Source: a virus. From it: a stretch of 32,353 bases of DNA. Within the stretch, counting starts at the first letter, position 1; each line of letters begins with the position of its first letter. Below are positions 23,301 to 30,649 of this stretch, piece by piece. The position numbers were made by a program, and so were the translations under genes. The stretch spans positions 1 through 32,353 of IMG/VR virus record IMGVR_UViG_3300031951_000757. One strand, 5' to 3'. The notes below the pieces were generated by a model. It was not told where the DNA came from, ran no database searches, and worked only from the letters and a program-made list of their open reading frames with translations.

Positions 23301-25539
23301 TCTGTTCAATGATTCTGTTGCGGTCATCTACGCCAAGGTATTGGGATGATGGACCTTTACCAAATAACTTACGTAATGTGCTACCAACTGGACCTTCTGC
23401 TGCGCTACTACCAGTATAAGCAGCACTGGCACGACCAGTTTTACGTCCTTCATTCTTAACAAAGTTTAATATGTCTCTACCAGGTGCGGTAAGTGCATAC
23501 ATAAAGCCTTCATCAATAGCAGAACGAATACCCAAACGTGGGAAAAGTGTAAATACAGACCAAAAATCTGTAAAGTCTTTAGCAAACTTAGACTTAGTTG
23601 CACCTTGTGCAGCCTTAATAAGGCTTTGCTTTGACTTTATCTCATTTGCTTTAAGTGCAATCTCTTCTAAAGGAAGCGGACCTACACCTCTTGCAATCTG
23701 AGACGGATGAATTGCTCCAGAACCCTCAAGTAATGCTGTGTCATTCTCATACTTAATCGTATCTTTGGAAAGAAGTCCAGCAAACTGGTCATCAACTTCA
23801 GTTCTTACTGTAGTTGTAAAGCCAGCACGTCCATTGTGAGTCTTCTTTAGGTATTCTTTCATGATTGCATCATCAGTAATACCAGCACGCTGCATAATTG
23901 CTGCGTAAAGATTACGCATTACTACAATCTGCTCATCTTCGGTAGATGCTAAAAACTTTTGTGCTACAAAATCTGCCATATCACGGTCAAGAACTAAACG
24001 AGCATAGTTTCTAACTGTATCAATTGTCTTAACTGCATCATCGCCAGTTAATACTGCCTGTCCCGCTGGGTTACGGGCTGCCATCTTGCCTGCCCACTTA
24101 CCAAATGCGTTTACTTTATTTTTAAATCCCTTAATATCTTTTTCTTGCTTTGCAAATTCAACAATCTGTGGATTTACAGCCTCATCAGACTTACGTCCTG
24201 CAGTTGAAAGGATATCCCATGTATCTCCACCCTTTATTTGCAGTTCTTCTGCACCACGCTTAACGTTAAAGAAGTTATCAGCGCTAACAAAGGCTTTATC
24301 AAAGGTTGCTTCTAGGAAAGACTCAAGACCACGAGTAAGACGGCGGTCTGCACGAGCAGTAACCACACCATTACGGCGATAAGTCATACCATCTAAGCGA
24401 CCAGAAAGTAATAGATGCACGTTTGATGCCTGAGAAAAAACATCTTCTGCTTTTTCAGCATTAAACATTTTCTTCTTAGCAAAAAATTCTAGTGCTTCAT
24501 CATTATTGTAGCCAGGGAAACGTCTTCCAATTTCACGGCGAACAATTGCTTTCTCTGCTTCTGTCTTTGTAGAAGCAAGACGCTCAATCTCTGGACCAAA
24601 CTGCTCATCCCAAAGTTTAATAACACCTTTATCTTTGAATACTTGAGATACACCAGAAGCGACATCATCGCCAGCCTTAGTTACAAGTTCTGCCAACTGT
24701 GTTCCACGAGTTGCAGCCTTGCTTGTTCCACCAGTAATCCAAGTAAGTGGGTCTATAGCAAGTTGATAAATAAAATCAATTACACCTGAAACATTTTTAG
24801 TGGTTCCATCAATGTAATCGCCAGAAAGACCACCATTCTTAGGTGGTTTTCTATCAAAGATTCTAGCAATATCACGACCAGGGCTAAACTGTGCATACTT
24901 AGCAGCATCCATTACTTGCTTAAATGCATCTGGATTATTAAATGCTTCTTCAACAGCAGCAGTAATCTCTGGAGTTAAATCTCCGTATGCTTCAAGAATT
25001 TCTCCAGGCTTCTTGCCTTCAAGTAATCCTTTTGCTACATAAATCTTTGCCTTACCAAATGTATTTTCAGCCTCAGCAATTGCTTGGTTGTCATATAGGT
25101 CTCTGCCGTCCCAAGCATCGTCCCAAACTTTCCAATCAAAAATACTTTCGCCTTGTGCTACCTGACGAGCAACTTTATAAGGCTGATTAATAACACGATT
25201 GTATGCACCAGCAACTTTAAACAATCCAATAAGTGGGCTTGCAAGTAGTTTGCCAGTAAATTTTAAAGCGCCTAAAGCACGGTCACCAAAATCTGGTGGC
25301 TGTTGCATATAGTCAGCATCGCCAAAGAATGATTTCAAACCTTCTTGAGCATTAGGGTCAAGTAATTCAAACTCTCTACGTGCATCATTAGATGACATCT
25401 GAGTAAGTTCTTTATTCTTTTTGACAGCCCAAGACATTTGTTCAACTTGAGTCTGTTCTCTAGGACTCAGGTTTGCTCTAGTTGCTGCCTGATAAAGTGT
25501 AGGTGACGCTTCAGCGACAATGGGTTTTAAAACTCTCAC
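20362..25539 (-). CDS. Giant virion protein (1725 residues), putative internal/ejection protein
   Basis: By far the largest gene, about one sixth of the window. The protein is mostly helical with few cysteines. It includes hydrophobic/amphipathic patches FTGKLLASPLIGLFKVAGAY near 95 and VIDFIYQLAIDPLTWITGG near 260, which are candidates for membrane insertion. The central part contains FTLFPRLGIRSAIDEGFMYA. Later segments include RFATPRQHGRGLKIADDFRV and ATEDFWRRVYRLKDVSP. I see no RNA polymerase, protease or lysozyme motifs. The start is GTG at 25539, supported by AGGAG seven bases upstream. Size and co-transcription with helical partners resemble podovirus internal virion proteins ejected into the cell. 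Its place between the portal/peptidase genes and the scaffold gene is unusual. A tape measure seems unlikely because it lacks long coiled-coil repeats. Confidence 0.6.
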   Translation of the reverse strand: MRVLKPIVAEASPTLYQAATRANLSPREQTQVEQMSWAVKKNKELTQMSSNDARREFELLDPNAQEGLKSFFGDADYMQQPPDFGDRALGALKFTGKLLASPLIGLFKVAGAYNRVINQPYKVARQVAQGESIFDWKVWDDAWDGRDLYDNQAIAEAENTFGKAKIYVAKGLLEGKKPGEILEAYGDLTPEITAAVEEAFNNPDAFKQVMDAAKYAQFSPGRDIARIFDRKPPKNGGLSGDYIDGTTKNVSGVIDFIYQLAIDPLTWITGGTSKAATRGTQLAELVTKAGDDVASGVSQVFKDKGVIKLWDEQFGPEIERLASTKTEAEKAIVRREIGRRFPGYNNDEALEFFAKKKMFNAEKAEDVFSQASNVHLLLSGRLDGMTYRRNGVVTARADRRLTRGLESFLEATFDKAFVSADNFFNVKRGAEELQIKGGDTWDILSTAGRKSDEAVNPQIVEFAKQEKDIKGFKNKVNAFGKWAGKMAARNPAGQAVLTGDDAVKTIDTVRNYARLVLDRDMADFVAQKFLASTEDEQIVVMRNLYAAIMQRAGITDDAIMKEYLKKTHNGRAGFTTTVRTEVDDQFAGLLSKDTIKYENDTALLEGSGAIHPSQIARGVGPLPLEEIALKANEIKSKQSLIKAAQGATKSKFAKDFTDFWSVFTLFPRLGIRSAIDEGFMYALTAPGRDILNFVKNEGRKTGRASAAYTGSSAAEGPVGSTLRKLFGKGPSSQYLGVDDRNRIIEQIAEQAGVSPAEVQHLVINQAIADRVKIFLPEKLGDEAMQHWNEAMIYNPDILNTMASSVAARSSLGSSFDEVIRNNQINLSELSNALNAVGRKMARKKHEGKNLSEKEIDELVKNEGLKSGTKYEEYAVEKLRDANPEYVTLAHYDNWYIRFATPRQHGRGLKIADDFRVAPAIAFFNHGALKTPENFSKAMDDMYTYLGMKKVDDVWQVTEQNIDAVKKFNSFFGDSVFMRQEGKTDFDIARVHLERMLMDMRDNFHGGPKSYNEGLYDAIKSNYNALVAKEKAQQAEGMRKWKIGSKWQKAAQMVDFKQFDELTRGYQPSGLIQTRIEFPDLTTFDSAFKRLGNTMMESMDKQVNGLLRQPAVMTTYLRLRKEYSGIQTAYARELRAKMIAENPTKWKGDKAQARLNNIVEEQSAKHFTEIALNDAADTVLKFADNPSIRSNFAVEVRTVGRFYRATEDFWRRVYRLKDVSPTVLYRMRLAHLGLSSSGMFHEDQNGEPYIMMPMDNIIFKATDTSIKALTGESQYKQPMFNDFTFKLANVNPSFSPDSGLPLLSGPIAALGVIGMKNLVSKVPIPGAEKAAQDFDNYALGNLGDNVDIVRALVPGSLLKLWNILPVNEKTRQEVTAAQQAIAYNAAHGLSLQPTASDQEKYEYLNAIRTSAHNVVALRSILGLISPVTATMQESKDVPDYLLDVGITGLRNEFWDIYEAVNKKYGSDVQDPYELSLSIFTGQYPGKIVYTVARDEKQTKVLISKTTQMRNWAIDNKKLIGAYGEAAYIFGPHTGDFNAGIYNWLQASDLLKDKDLETYFRDVQVAEDKQAYYDIASWEKDSLASQTYISERKKIIETATAARKGLLASNPLLLGAITGGGNEIATEESMLSSLKQLVSDPTTNIEDGVRLKMKTAVQAMEDFMSFAKSDQVRSLYNASSLKRDYRARVEGIINQLASEDPAVKEAARAIFNSILKYYSRDTYRAAV

Positions 25540-25548
25540 TATGCGCTC

Positions 25549-25950
25549 CTAAATAAACTTTGAAAGAATAAGTTCTACTTCGCCTGTATCATCAAACATT
25601 GCTACTTTTGCAATAGTATCTCTAGGATTTGATTTATAACGTGGCAAATCCATCATTGCTTCTGAGCCAACTCCTGGTCCAGCGTCAATACCAGCAGTTC
25701 CTGGCTCTTCTGGAAACATAGTTGGTGCATCTAGTGGGACAACATTCATGCCACCCATTGAAGGAAATGGATTTCCCTGCATAGGTTCTTTTACTTGGTT
25801 GTCGTAAGTTTCTTTTCCCTGTCCATAGGGTAATCCTGGGATGTAAGTTGCTGCCTGTGTTGGTGACCCGTCAGTGCGCTGACTAAGACTTCCAGGACCA
25901 GATACTGGTGCTGGGTTATTAGGTTGTTCGTATCCACCTTTGCCTGCCAT
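25549..25950 (-). CDS. Pro/Gly-rich small protein (133 residues)
   Basis: Low-complexity N-terminus (GKGGYEQPNNPAPVSGPGSL) and a disordered middle rich in Pro, Gly and Met (MQGNPFPSMGGMNVVPLDAP). It then has a short ordered end (DTIAKVAMFDDTGEVELILS). The gene directly abuts the 83-residue gene. Its end provides part of the AGGAG site for the giant gene. Disordered proteins between portal and capsid genes are sometimes scaffold- or protease-associated. The function is unknown, and the ordered tail may bind a partner. Confidence 0.6.
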   Translation of the reverse strand: MAGKGGYEQPNNPAPVSGPGSLSQRTDGSPTQAATYIPGLPYGQGKETYDNQVKEPMQGNPFPSMGGMNVVPLDAPTMFPEEPGTAGIDAGPGVGSEAMMDLPRYKSNPRDTIAKVAMFDDTGEVELILSKFI

Positions 25951-26202
25951 TTAATCCTCATCCTCTTCTGTTTCTTCTTTAGAAAATGTTTCATTGTCAT
26001 ATTCCTGTGCACATTGCATCATTCCATATGCGTTCCAAGGCGTCATAGCCTCGCTTACTTCTGTATGTAAATATCTTGTTCCCTCATAATCTGCCCACTC
26101 GGATACTAATACCCAGTTGATGCAAACAAATTCTTCACTAGTTTCTTGTTCAATTAAGAAACGTAATGCGTCTTCAACTTTCTGTTGAAATTTATTACTC
26201 AT
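25951..26202 (-). CDS. Small acidic protein linked to the Ntn hydrolase (83 residues)
   Basis: Sequence starts MSNKFQQKVEDALRFLIEQE and includes CINWVLVSEWADYEGTRYLH and TPWNAYGMMQCAQEYDNETF. It ends in a poly-acidic tail (EETEEDED). A single alpha/beta domain is likely: helix, WVLVSEW strand, RYLH strand, then a helix. Its ATG overlaps the stop of the peptidase gene by four bases (ATGA), so the two are coupled. Similar small proteins beside peptidase genes are known in actinophages without assigned function. It may regulate or target the peptidase, which is inference. Confidence 0.6.
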   Translation of the reverse strand: MSNKFQQKVEDALRFLIEQETSEEFVCINWVLVSEWADYEGTRYLHTEVSEAMTPWNAYGMMQCAQEYDNETFSKEETEEDED

Positions 26203-26768
26203 GCGTATTGTGTCCTAACAACAACTGGCAGCGCTGTATGTATGTCCCACTTTGCTGCAATCTCAATTGCTGTTGTTACAGCGACTTCCGCATCTTCTGG
26301 TGAGAAAGGTAGACCTCCGTGGCAATAACTCTCCATAACGCCAAGGGCAATGTCACCACCGCTCCCAGAAAAATAAATACCGTTAACATCACGGTCCCAA
26401 GAATAATCTTCAAAGACAGGGTAAATAACTCCACGGACAACAATAATAAATGACGAATCGTGTTCGGCAGCATCCCCATCTTCTTTCATGTCATAACCAG
26501 CATCAATAAATACTTGACGCATTTGTGGAATAAACTTTTGCGTCATGAACTTGTCTAAATTTTCATTTACTGTTGGCTTAGGTGCTTTCCAACCAAACTG
26601 TAAAATATTAGAACCACGGCTAGAACCAGAGCCAGCAATTAAGATTCCATTGTTTTCAATAATCTTATGCGTTGCAAGATTCATTGGACGACCACTATCG
26701 TCAGATGAACGAGAGTCGCACCCAATAACAGCCCAGCCATCACCCTGTATAGCAGCAAGTGTTGTCAT
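26199..26768 (-). CDS. Proteasome/HslV-like Ntn hydrolase, candidate prohead protease
   Basis: A 189-residue protein of the N-terminal nucleophile superfamily. Removing Met1 exposes Thr1 (TTLAAIQGDGWAVIGCDSRS). This places an aspartate exactly at position 17 (GCDSR) and a lysine at 34 (ATHKI), matching the Thr1/Asp17/Lys33 triad of proteasome beta and HslV subunits with one inserted residue. The YFSGSGGDIALGVMES segment matches the conserved Gly-Ser-Gly loop and following helix. The family cleaves peptides inside ring-shaped chambers. No ATPase partner gene is present, and its position between portal and structural genes is that of a prohead protease. The ribosome-binding site GGAGGGGACG is strong. 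The substrate is unknown; candidates are scaffold or capsid proteins. Confidence 0.78.
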   Translation of the reverse strand: MTTLAAIQGDGWAVIGCDSRSSDDSGRPMNLATHKIIENNGILIAGSGSSRGSNILQFGWKAPKPTVNENLDKFMTQKFIPQMRQVFIDAGYDMKEDGDAAEHDSSFIIVVRGVIYPVFEDYSWDRDVNGIYFSGSGGDIALGVMESYCHGGLPFSPEDAEVAVTTAIEIAAKWDIHTALPVVVRTQYA

Positions 26769-26782
26769 CGTCCCCTCCTTGC

Positions 26783-28537
26783 TTATCTACGTACGGATGT
26801 TCTTGCGCTTGCGCTTGCCTTACCACCTGATGTTAAAGATGCTAATAGTGTTTGAATGTCTGGTCTGCCTGCGCCACCTTGAGGTGGAAGAGCGCCTCCC
26901 ACTGGTGCGGCGGGAGCAGGGGACATTTGCTCAACCTGAGGTGCACCAGCAGGAGGTTGTTCTGGAGTGAAGACCTCGTTGATAGCGTCTTCAATACTTA
27001 CACCCTTTTGACGTGCTTTGATTACATCTGCAATTTGTTTAACCAAACCAGTTGGGTCTTGTCCCTGTGTAATCATCTGAGGAATTGCTTGAGCAGTTGC
27101 CTGTAGTGCGCCAACCAAAGTGTTACGCATTTCTTCTACTTCAATTTTTTCTTGTTCCATAGTTACGTTAATTCCAAATGGAAGTTCACGCATTGCCATA
27201 TCACGGCTAATTAACTTACCGCCAAGGGCTTGTAGCATAAAGATAAGTCCTTGTGCAGGGTTAAGTCCTGCCAACATTCCATAACGAACATCGGCTGAGT
27301 AATCCTTTTTAATATCCTTTGATGGTAAATAATCAAGGCTAAACGGAGAGCCTGCATCTACACCACGAATTGTCTTCTGATAGTTAAAGAACATCTCATC
27401 AATCATGAAGCAGAGAGAAAGAACTTCCTTCAGAGAAGAAGCAAAGATTGCTTGGGCAGATTTAACTTGTGTATCAAAACCACCCATAAGCGCTTGAACG
27501 CCTTGTCCCGTGATGATTGATGCATCAATGTTTCCAGTACGTCCTTCTGGATAACGTGTTCCAGTTCGGAGTTCTGCCTGTAGTAATGACTGTTCGGTAA
27601 ATGCTCCAGGTGGAATGTTGAGGTCCACACGGCGCACACCTGCTGGAGAGTTGGTGCGGATAATCGCATCTCCACCAAGTTGTAGTTCTTGCACATCGCT
27701 TGGAACAACGATTGGTGCCTGTACAGATTTCTCTGCTGCTTCCATCGCAAGTAATGCGAACCTGTTACGAAGCAGTTGGATACCTAATACATCATCAAAT
27801 TGTCCACGCATTTCGCCATCTACTGATGGACGTTTTGCTACAACAACCATCATCTTGCCAATTGGATTAGGCGCAGATGATAGAACTAGGTTGTGACGTT
27901 CTGGCATATAAATTAAAGATTGGTCTTTATCGTAATAACGAACAATCTCAACTTGAGCATGCAAGTCTTGCTTGTATCCTCTTTCGCCAAGAAGTTGTCC
28001 TTCAAACTCTGGGAACTGTGCAACCAGTTCTGCAAGCGGAAGGGTATAGCGTTTAGCGAAGGCAATACAACGCCCATAGCGGTCAAACTCTGGGTAAGCC
28101 CCGATTGGACTTTCTATGCGTATGCGAGGTAAGCCCGCTTCTTCGTCTAATTCAATTATGAATGGGACGAAACCGAATGTGATGTACCAGTCTGCGCCTG
28201 TGTACATCTGTACTTGAAAATCAGAATGTATAAAATAGTTAGAAGCAATACGAGTTCTTTTATCAGCGAACTGGCGAGCACGGTCACTGACTTGATTCGC
28301 TGCAGAACAGTTAACGGCTGGCAGTGGTGCCATGACTTCTGACAAGTCTTTGGCAACAATGTCAATAAAGTTTGCGACAACATTTGCATCTACACCCTCT
28401 GGAAAGAATTCAGGATAAACTTGAGAGATTTGTCCTTTGCGGACAGCAAGAACGTCTTGGTGTCTACGGTCACGGTCTGCTGAACGCATGCGTAAAGAAT
28501 CAATGCGTGCTGCAATCTGGTCAATACTTAATGCCAT
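26783..28537 (-). CDS. Portal protein
   Basis: A 584-residue protein with typical portal architecture. An N-terminal helix bundle (QIAARIDSLRMRSADRDRRH) precedes NVVANFIDIVAKDLSEVMAP, and TGADWYITFGFVPFIIELDE forms a strand-helix region. A wing/stem segment contains DDVLGIQLLRNRFALLAMEA, and a tunnel-loop-like region has TRYPEGRTGNIDASIITGQG. The C-terminus is Pro/Gly/Ala-rich and disordered. The portal ring occupies one capsid vertex and conducts DNA during packaging and ejection. It lies 7 bases after the terminase gene, in the canonical order TerL-portal-protease. Ribosome-binding site: GGAAAA upstream of the ATG at 28537. Confidence 0.85.
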   Translation of the reverse strand: MALSIDQIAARIDSLRMRSADRDRRHQDVLAVRKGQISQVYPEFFPEGVDANVVANFIDIVAKDLSEVMAPLPAVNCSAANQVSDRARQFADKRTRIASNYFIHSDFQVQMYTGADWYITFGFVPFIIELDEEAGLPRIRIESPIGAYPEFDRYGRCIAFAKRYTLPLAELVAQFPEFEGQLLGERGYKQDLHAQVEIVRYYDKDQSLIYMPERHNLVLSSAPNPIGKMMVVVAKRPSVDGEMRGQFDDVLGIQLLRNRFALLAMEAAEKSVQAPIVVPSDVQELQLGGDAIIRTNSPAGVRRVDLNIPPGAFTEQSLLQAELRTGTRYPEGRTGNIDASIITGQGVQALMGGFDTQVKSAQAIFASSLKEVLSLCFMIDEMFFNYQKTIRGVDAGSPFSLDYLPSKDIKKDYSADVRYGMLAGLNPAQGLIFMLQALGGKLISRDMAMRELPFGINVTMEQEKIEVEEMRNTLVGALQATAQAIPQMITQGQDPTGLVKQIADVIKARQKGVSIEDAINEVFTPEQPPAGAPQVEQMSPAPAAPVGGALPPQGGAGRPDIQTLLASLTSGGKASASARTSVRR

Positions 28538-28544
28538 TATTTTC

Positions 28545-30431
28545 CTATCCGTAAGTTTCAGCCCATTGTTCTTGGAAGGCTTCGTCTAAATTGACTACGT
28601 ATCTTTGTTCTCTTTGTGCTCTGGTTACCCAGCGATTATTAGCAAACTTAGTTAAGTTACTTGTTTGCTGCATAAACTCTCTAGCACGAAGAACCGCAAA
28701 CCATAAAGCCATAACACAGTCTGTCTTACCCCGTGTGTTGGCTTTCCAAGTTATTAGTTGTTGAACTAAAGACTTAAGCCCCTCTGAATCAGATGTTGAT
28801 GGAAGTTCGATTGTATTGTTGCCTTGGAACTTTCCATCTCGCATAGTGCCAAACAAGGTTGACATAGATGCCACACCGAAATTTGTGTCCCACTTATTTT
28901 TTCCAGTAAAGTGTGCTTCAAGCCTTACGCCGTAGGTTGCGAGCCACTGGCGTAAGTCCTCATCTAGTGAGTAAGCCTTCTGGTGAGCGTTGATTTCAAC
29001 ACGAAATTCTTGTGGCTTATATCTACCAACAAGTTCTTCGATAGTGTTACGAATTTTTTGAGGATTCGGTTCGCTCATGTTTATGCAGTCGAGTACATAA
29101 ATTTTACTATCTGCTCTGTTATAAGTTACAACTACAAAAGCAGCGTTACCTGCCATAGCAGGGTCAAAGCCAATTATTGTGTAACCTTCAATAGCAGTCG
29201 GATGTCCCACCGCCCCTTGCTTCAAGGGACCACGTCTCCTAGTACCCTTGATACATGCTTGAATCAAGGCGGGCGGGAAGATGGAATCTTCTTCGACATC
29301 CTCCTGCTGATATACCAAAGCCCAAGTTGATGGAGTTACTTCGCCTCTGCGCCGTTGTAAAGTTTTGCCATCCCACTTAGGATACAAACCTTCTTCATCA
29401 GGTGTGTCCTCATCACCATCCCATGGTGAATCAGACTTAGCCCAAAGTGTTACCCACTTAGCAGGGTCTTCGTCATACTCTAAAACTGCTGGCATACCCA
29501 TGTAGGTAAAGGGACACTTACCCCCAGACCAATACTTGGGTTCTCTTAACTCTCTATAAAAATCTGTGGCAGCAATTCGTGTGCCAACGATAAGAAGTTT
29601 ACCGTTCTTACCTAGACGGGTAATAACTTCTTTTTGTAGCCAGTCAATTTGCTTCTCGAACTCATGGGCGTTAGATGTAGTAATGCAGTCATCAAGAATG
29701 ATGAGGTCAGCACGGGCACCGTAAATCTGACCACCCATACCTAGTGCTTGAAGGGTAGGGTCCTTTTCGCTTGAGTTTCTCGCATCACTCCCAAGGTAGA
29801 CGGTATCAACTCGCCAAGTATCAGAGTCATCTTTCCAGCCACCTTCTGGTCCATAAGTTGTTTGCAACTTTAACCAGCGAGGGTGGGATAACCGTTGCTT
29901 GATTGCGTACACGAATTCTCGTGCTTTGAGTAACGTCTTACTGACCACGATAATGCGGACGTTAGGATTGAGAGCGATACGATAAGTTGAGTAGTTGACG
30001 GTAATGACCGTGCTCTTAGCATGCTCAGGGGGAACGTTGATTAGTAGTCGAGATTGTTGCCCTGGCTCATACTTCATCGAAGGGTGTAGCCATGAAGGCT
30101 CTCTACCCTCCAGTAGGTCAATCCAATCTAGGTGATGTGGAAAAACCCTTTGGTCCAAAAAAATTTCGGAGAACTGGGGAAAGGCGATTTCATCCTTTGC
30201 AATTCCCAGCGCTTTCACAGATTTGTTCTTGGCGTCTTCTTTAGCCTCGGCTAGGTCAGCGGCAAATTTTTTATCTCTGAGCATCCAGATTCTGACCGTA
30301 TCTGGTTTTTTGCCACAGAGTTCCATAGCCTTATGAGGACTATGTCCTTCAGCCACAAGGGCTAAAACCTTAGCCTTGGCATCAGCCATAGCCTCGGTTC
30401 TGGGGTTAATAACCCCTTTCTGAAAAGTCAC
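28545..30431 (-). CDS. terL: Terminase large subunit with N-terminal helix-turn-helix
   Basis: A 628-residue packaging motor. Residues about 18-60 (VLALVAEGHSPHKAMELCGK, TVRIWMLRDKKFAADL) form a homeodomain-like helix-turn-helix normally found in small terminase subunits. The ATPase has Walker A VPPEHAKST (133-141, with Ala where Gly is usual), Walker B LIILDD (243-248) and coupling motif LLIVGTRI (279-286). The RNase H-like nuclease has GFDPAMAG (D423), VEINAHQK (E479) and TDCVMALW (D571). It cuts and pumps concatemeric DNA into the prohead. The start is GTG at 30431 with GAGG about 13 bases upstream; ATG at residue 15 is an alternative but would trim only a few residues before the HTH. It is the first gene of the leftward late block. 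Confidence 0.88.
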   Translation of the reverse strand: MTFQKGVINPRTEAMADAKAKVLALVAEGHSPHKAMELCGKKPDTVRIWMLRDKKFAADLAEAKEDAKNKSVKALGIAKDEIAFPQFSEIFLDQRVFPHHLDWIDLLEGREPSWLHPSMKYEPGQQSRLLINVPPEHAKSTVITVNYSTYRIALNPNVRIIVVSKTLLKAREFVYAIKQRLSHPRWLKLQTTYGPEGGWKDDSDTWRVDTVYLGSDARNSSEKDPTLQALGMGGQIYGARADLIILDDCITTSNAHEFEKQIDWLQKEVITRLGKNGKLLIVGTRIAATDFYRELREPKYWSGGKCPFTYMGMPAVLEYDEDPAKWVTLWAKSDSPWDGDEDTPDEEGLYPKWDGKTLQRRRGEVTPSTWALVYQQEDVEEDSIFPPALIQACIKGTRRRGPLKQGAVGHPTAIEGYTIIGFDPAMAGNAAFVVVTYNRADSKIYVLDCINMSEPNPQKIRNTIEELVGRYKPQEFRVEINAHQKAYSLDEDLRQWLATYGVRLEAHFTGKNKWDTNFGVASMSTLFGTMRDGKFQGNNTIELPSTSDSEGLKSLVQQLITWKANTRGKTDCVMALWFAVLRAREFMQQTSNLTKFANNRWVTRAQREQRYVVNLDEAFQEQWAETYG

Positions 30432-30453
30432 AGAACTGTCCCATCCTCTATCT

Positions 30454-30504
30454 GTAATTGTTAATTACACAGTTTGTAACAGACAGTAGATACAGTCTGT
30501 AACA
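30454..30504. promoter_or_regulatory. Candidate operator region upstream of terL
   Basis: Contains the inverted repeat GTAATT/AATTAC (30454-30459 and 30463-30468) and two direct copies of CAGTYTGTAACA (30470-30481 and 30493-30504), identical except for one base and spaced 23 bases start to start. This places them about two helical turns apart on the DNA face, just upstream of the terL start on the minus strand. That is where a late promoter would be controlled. No convincing -10/-35 pair could be read, so binding by a regulator is inference. Confidence 0.4.
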
Positions 30505-30523
30505 AAAGCCTTCGAGGCTTTTT
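30504..30523. terminator. Bidirectional rho-independent terminator-like hairpin
   Basis: Perfect 8-bp stem AAAAGCCT/AGGCTTTT with a TCG loop, followed by TTTTT on the plus strand and preceded by AAAA, so it can act on both strands. It lies between the terL leader and the structured region, where it could end a leftward transcript of the structured RNA or isolate the two divergent units. Confidence 0.7.
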
Positions 30524-30531
30524 AGTTAACT

Positions 30532-30616
30532 GGGCAGAAACCTGCCCCTATATAGTATTAATCCGTTCAACAGCCTATTCCGAACGGTGCAAAGGAATAT
30601 ATTTTTTTTCCTTTGC
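30532..30616. other. Cluster of three consecutive hairpins
   Basis: Three adjacent inverted repeats are present: GGGCAG/CTGCCC with an AAAC loop (30532-30547), CCGTTC/GAACGG (30563-30587), and GCAAAGGAA/TTCCTTTGC (30589-30616), a 9-bp stem whose 10-base loop is mostly T. The third overlaps the candidate -35 box. They may insulate the start site or form a control element. No single interpretation is supported. Confidence 0.6.
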
Positions 30617-30643
30617 CCAAAGCAGCCCAAAAATGGTATAAAA
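30613..30643 (+). promoter_or_regulatory. Candidate rightward promoter for the structured RNA
   Basis: TTGCCC (30613-30618), an 18-base spacer, then TATAAAAT (30637-30644). The -10 element is close to the TATAAT consensus while the -35 match is partial (3 of 6). A transcript would start near 30650, immediately before the run of hairpins. Confidence 0.45.
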
Positions 30644-30649
30644 TAGGAC

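Noticed and set aside
20362-25539. Giant protein considered as an N4-type virion RNA polymerase or a tape measure
   Set aside because: No T7-type polymerase motifs are visible, and long periodic coiled coil and tail-tube/chaperone genes are missing.
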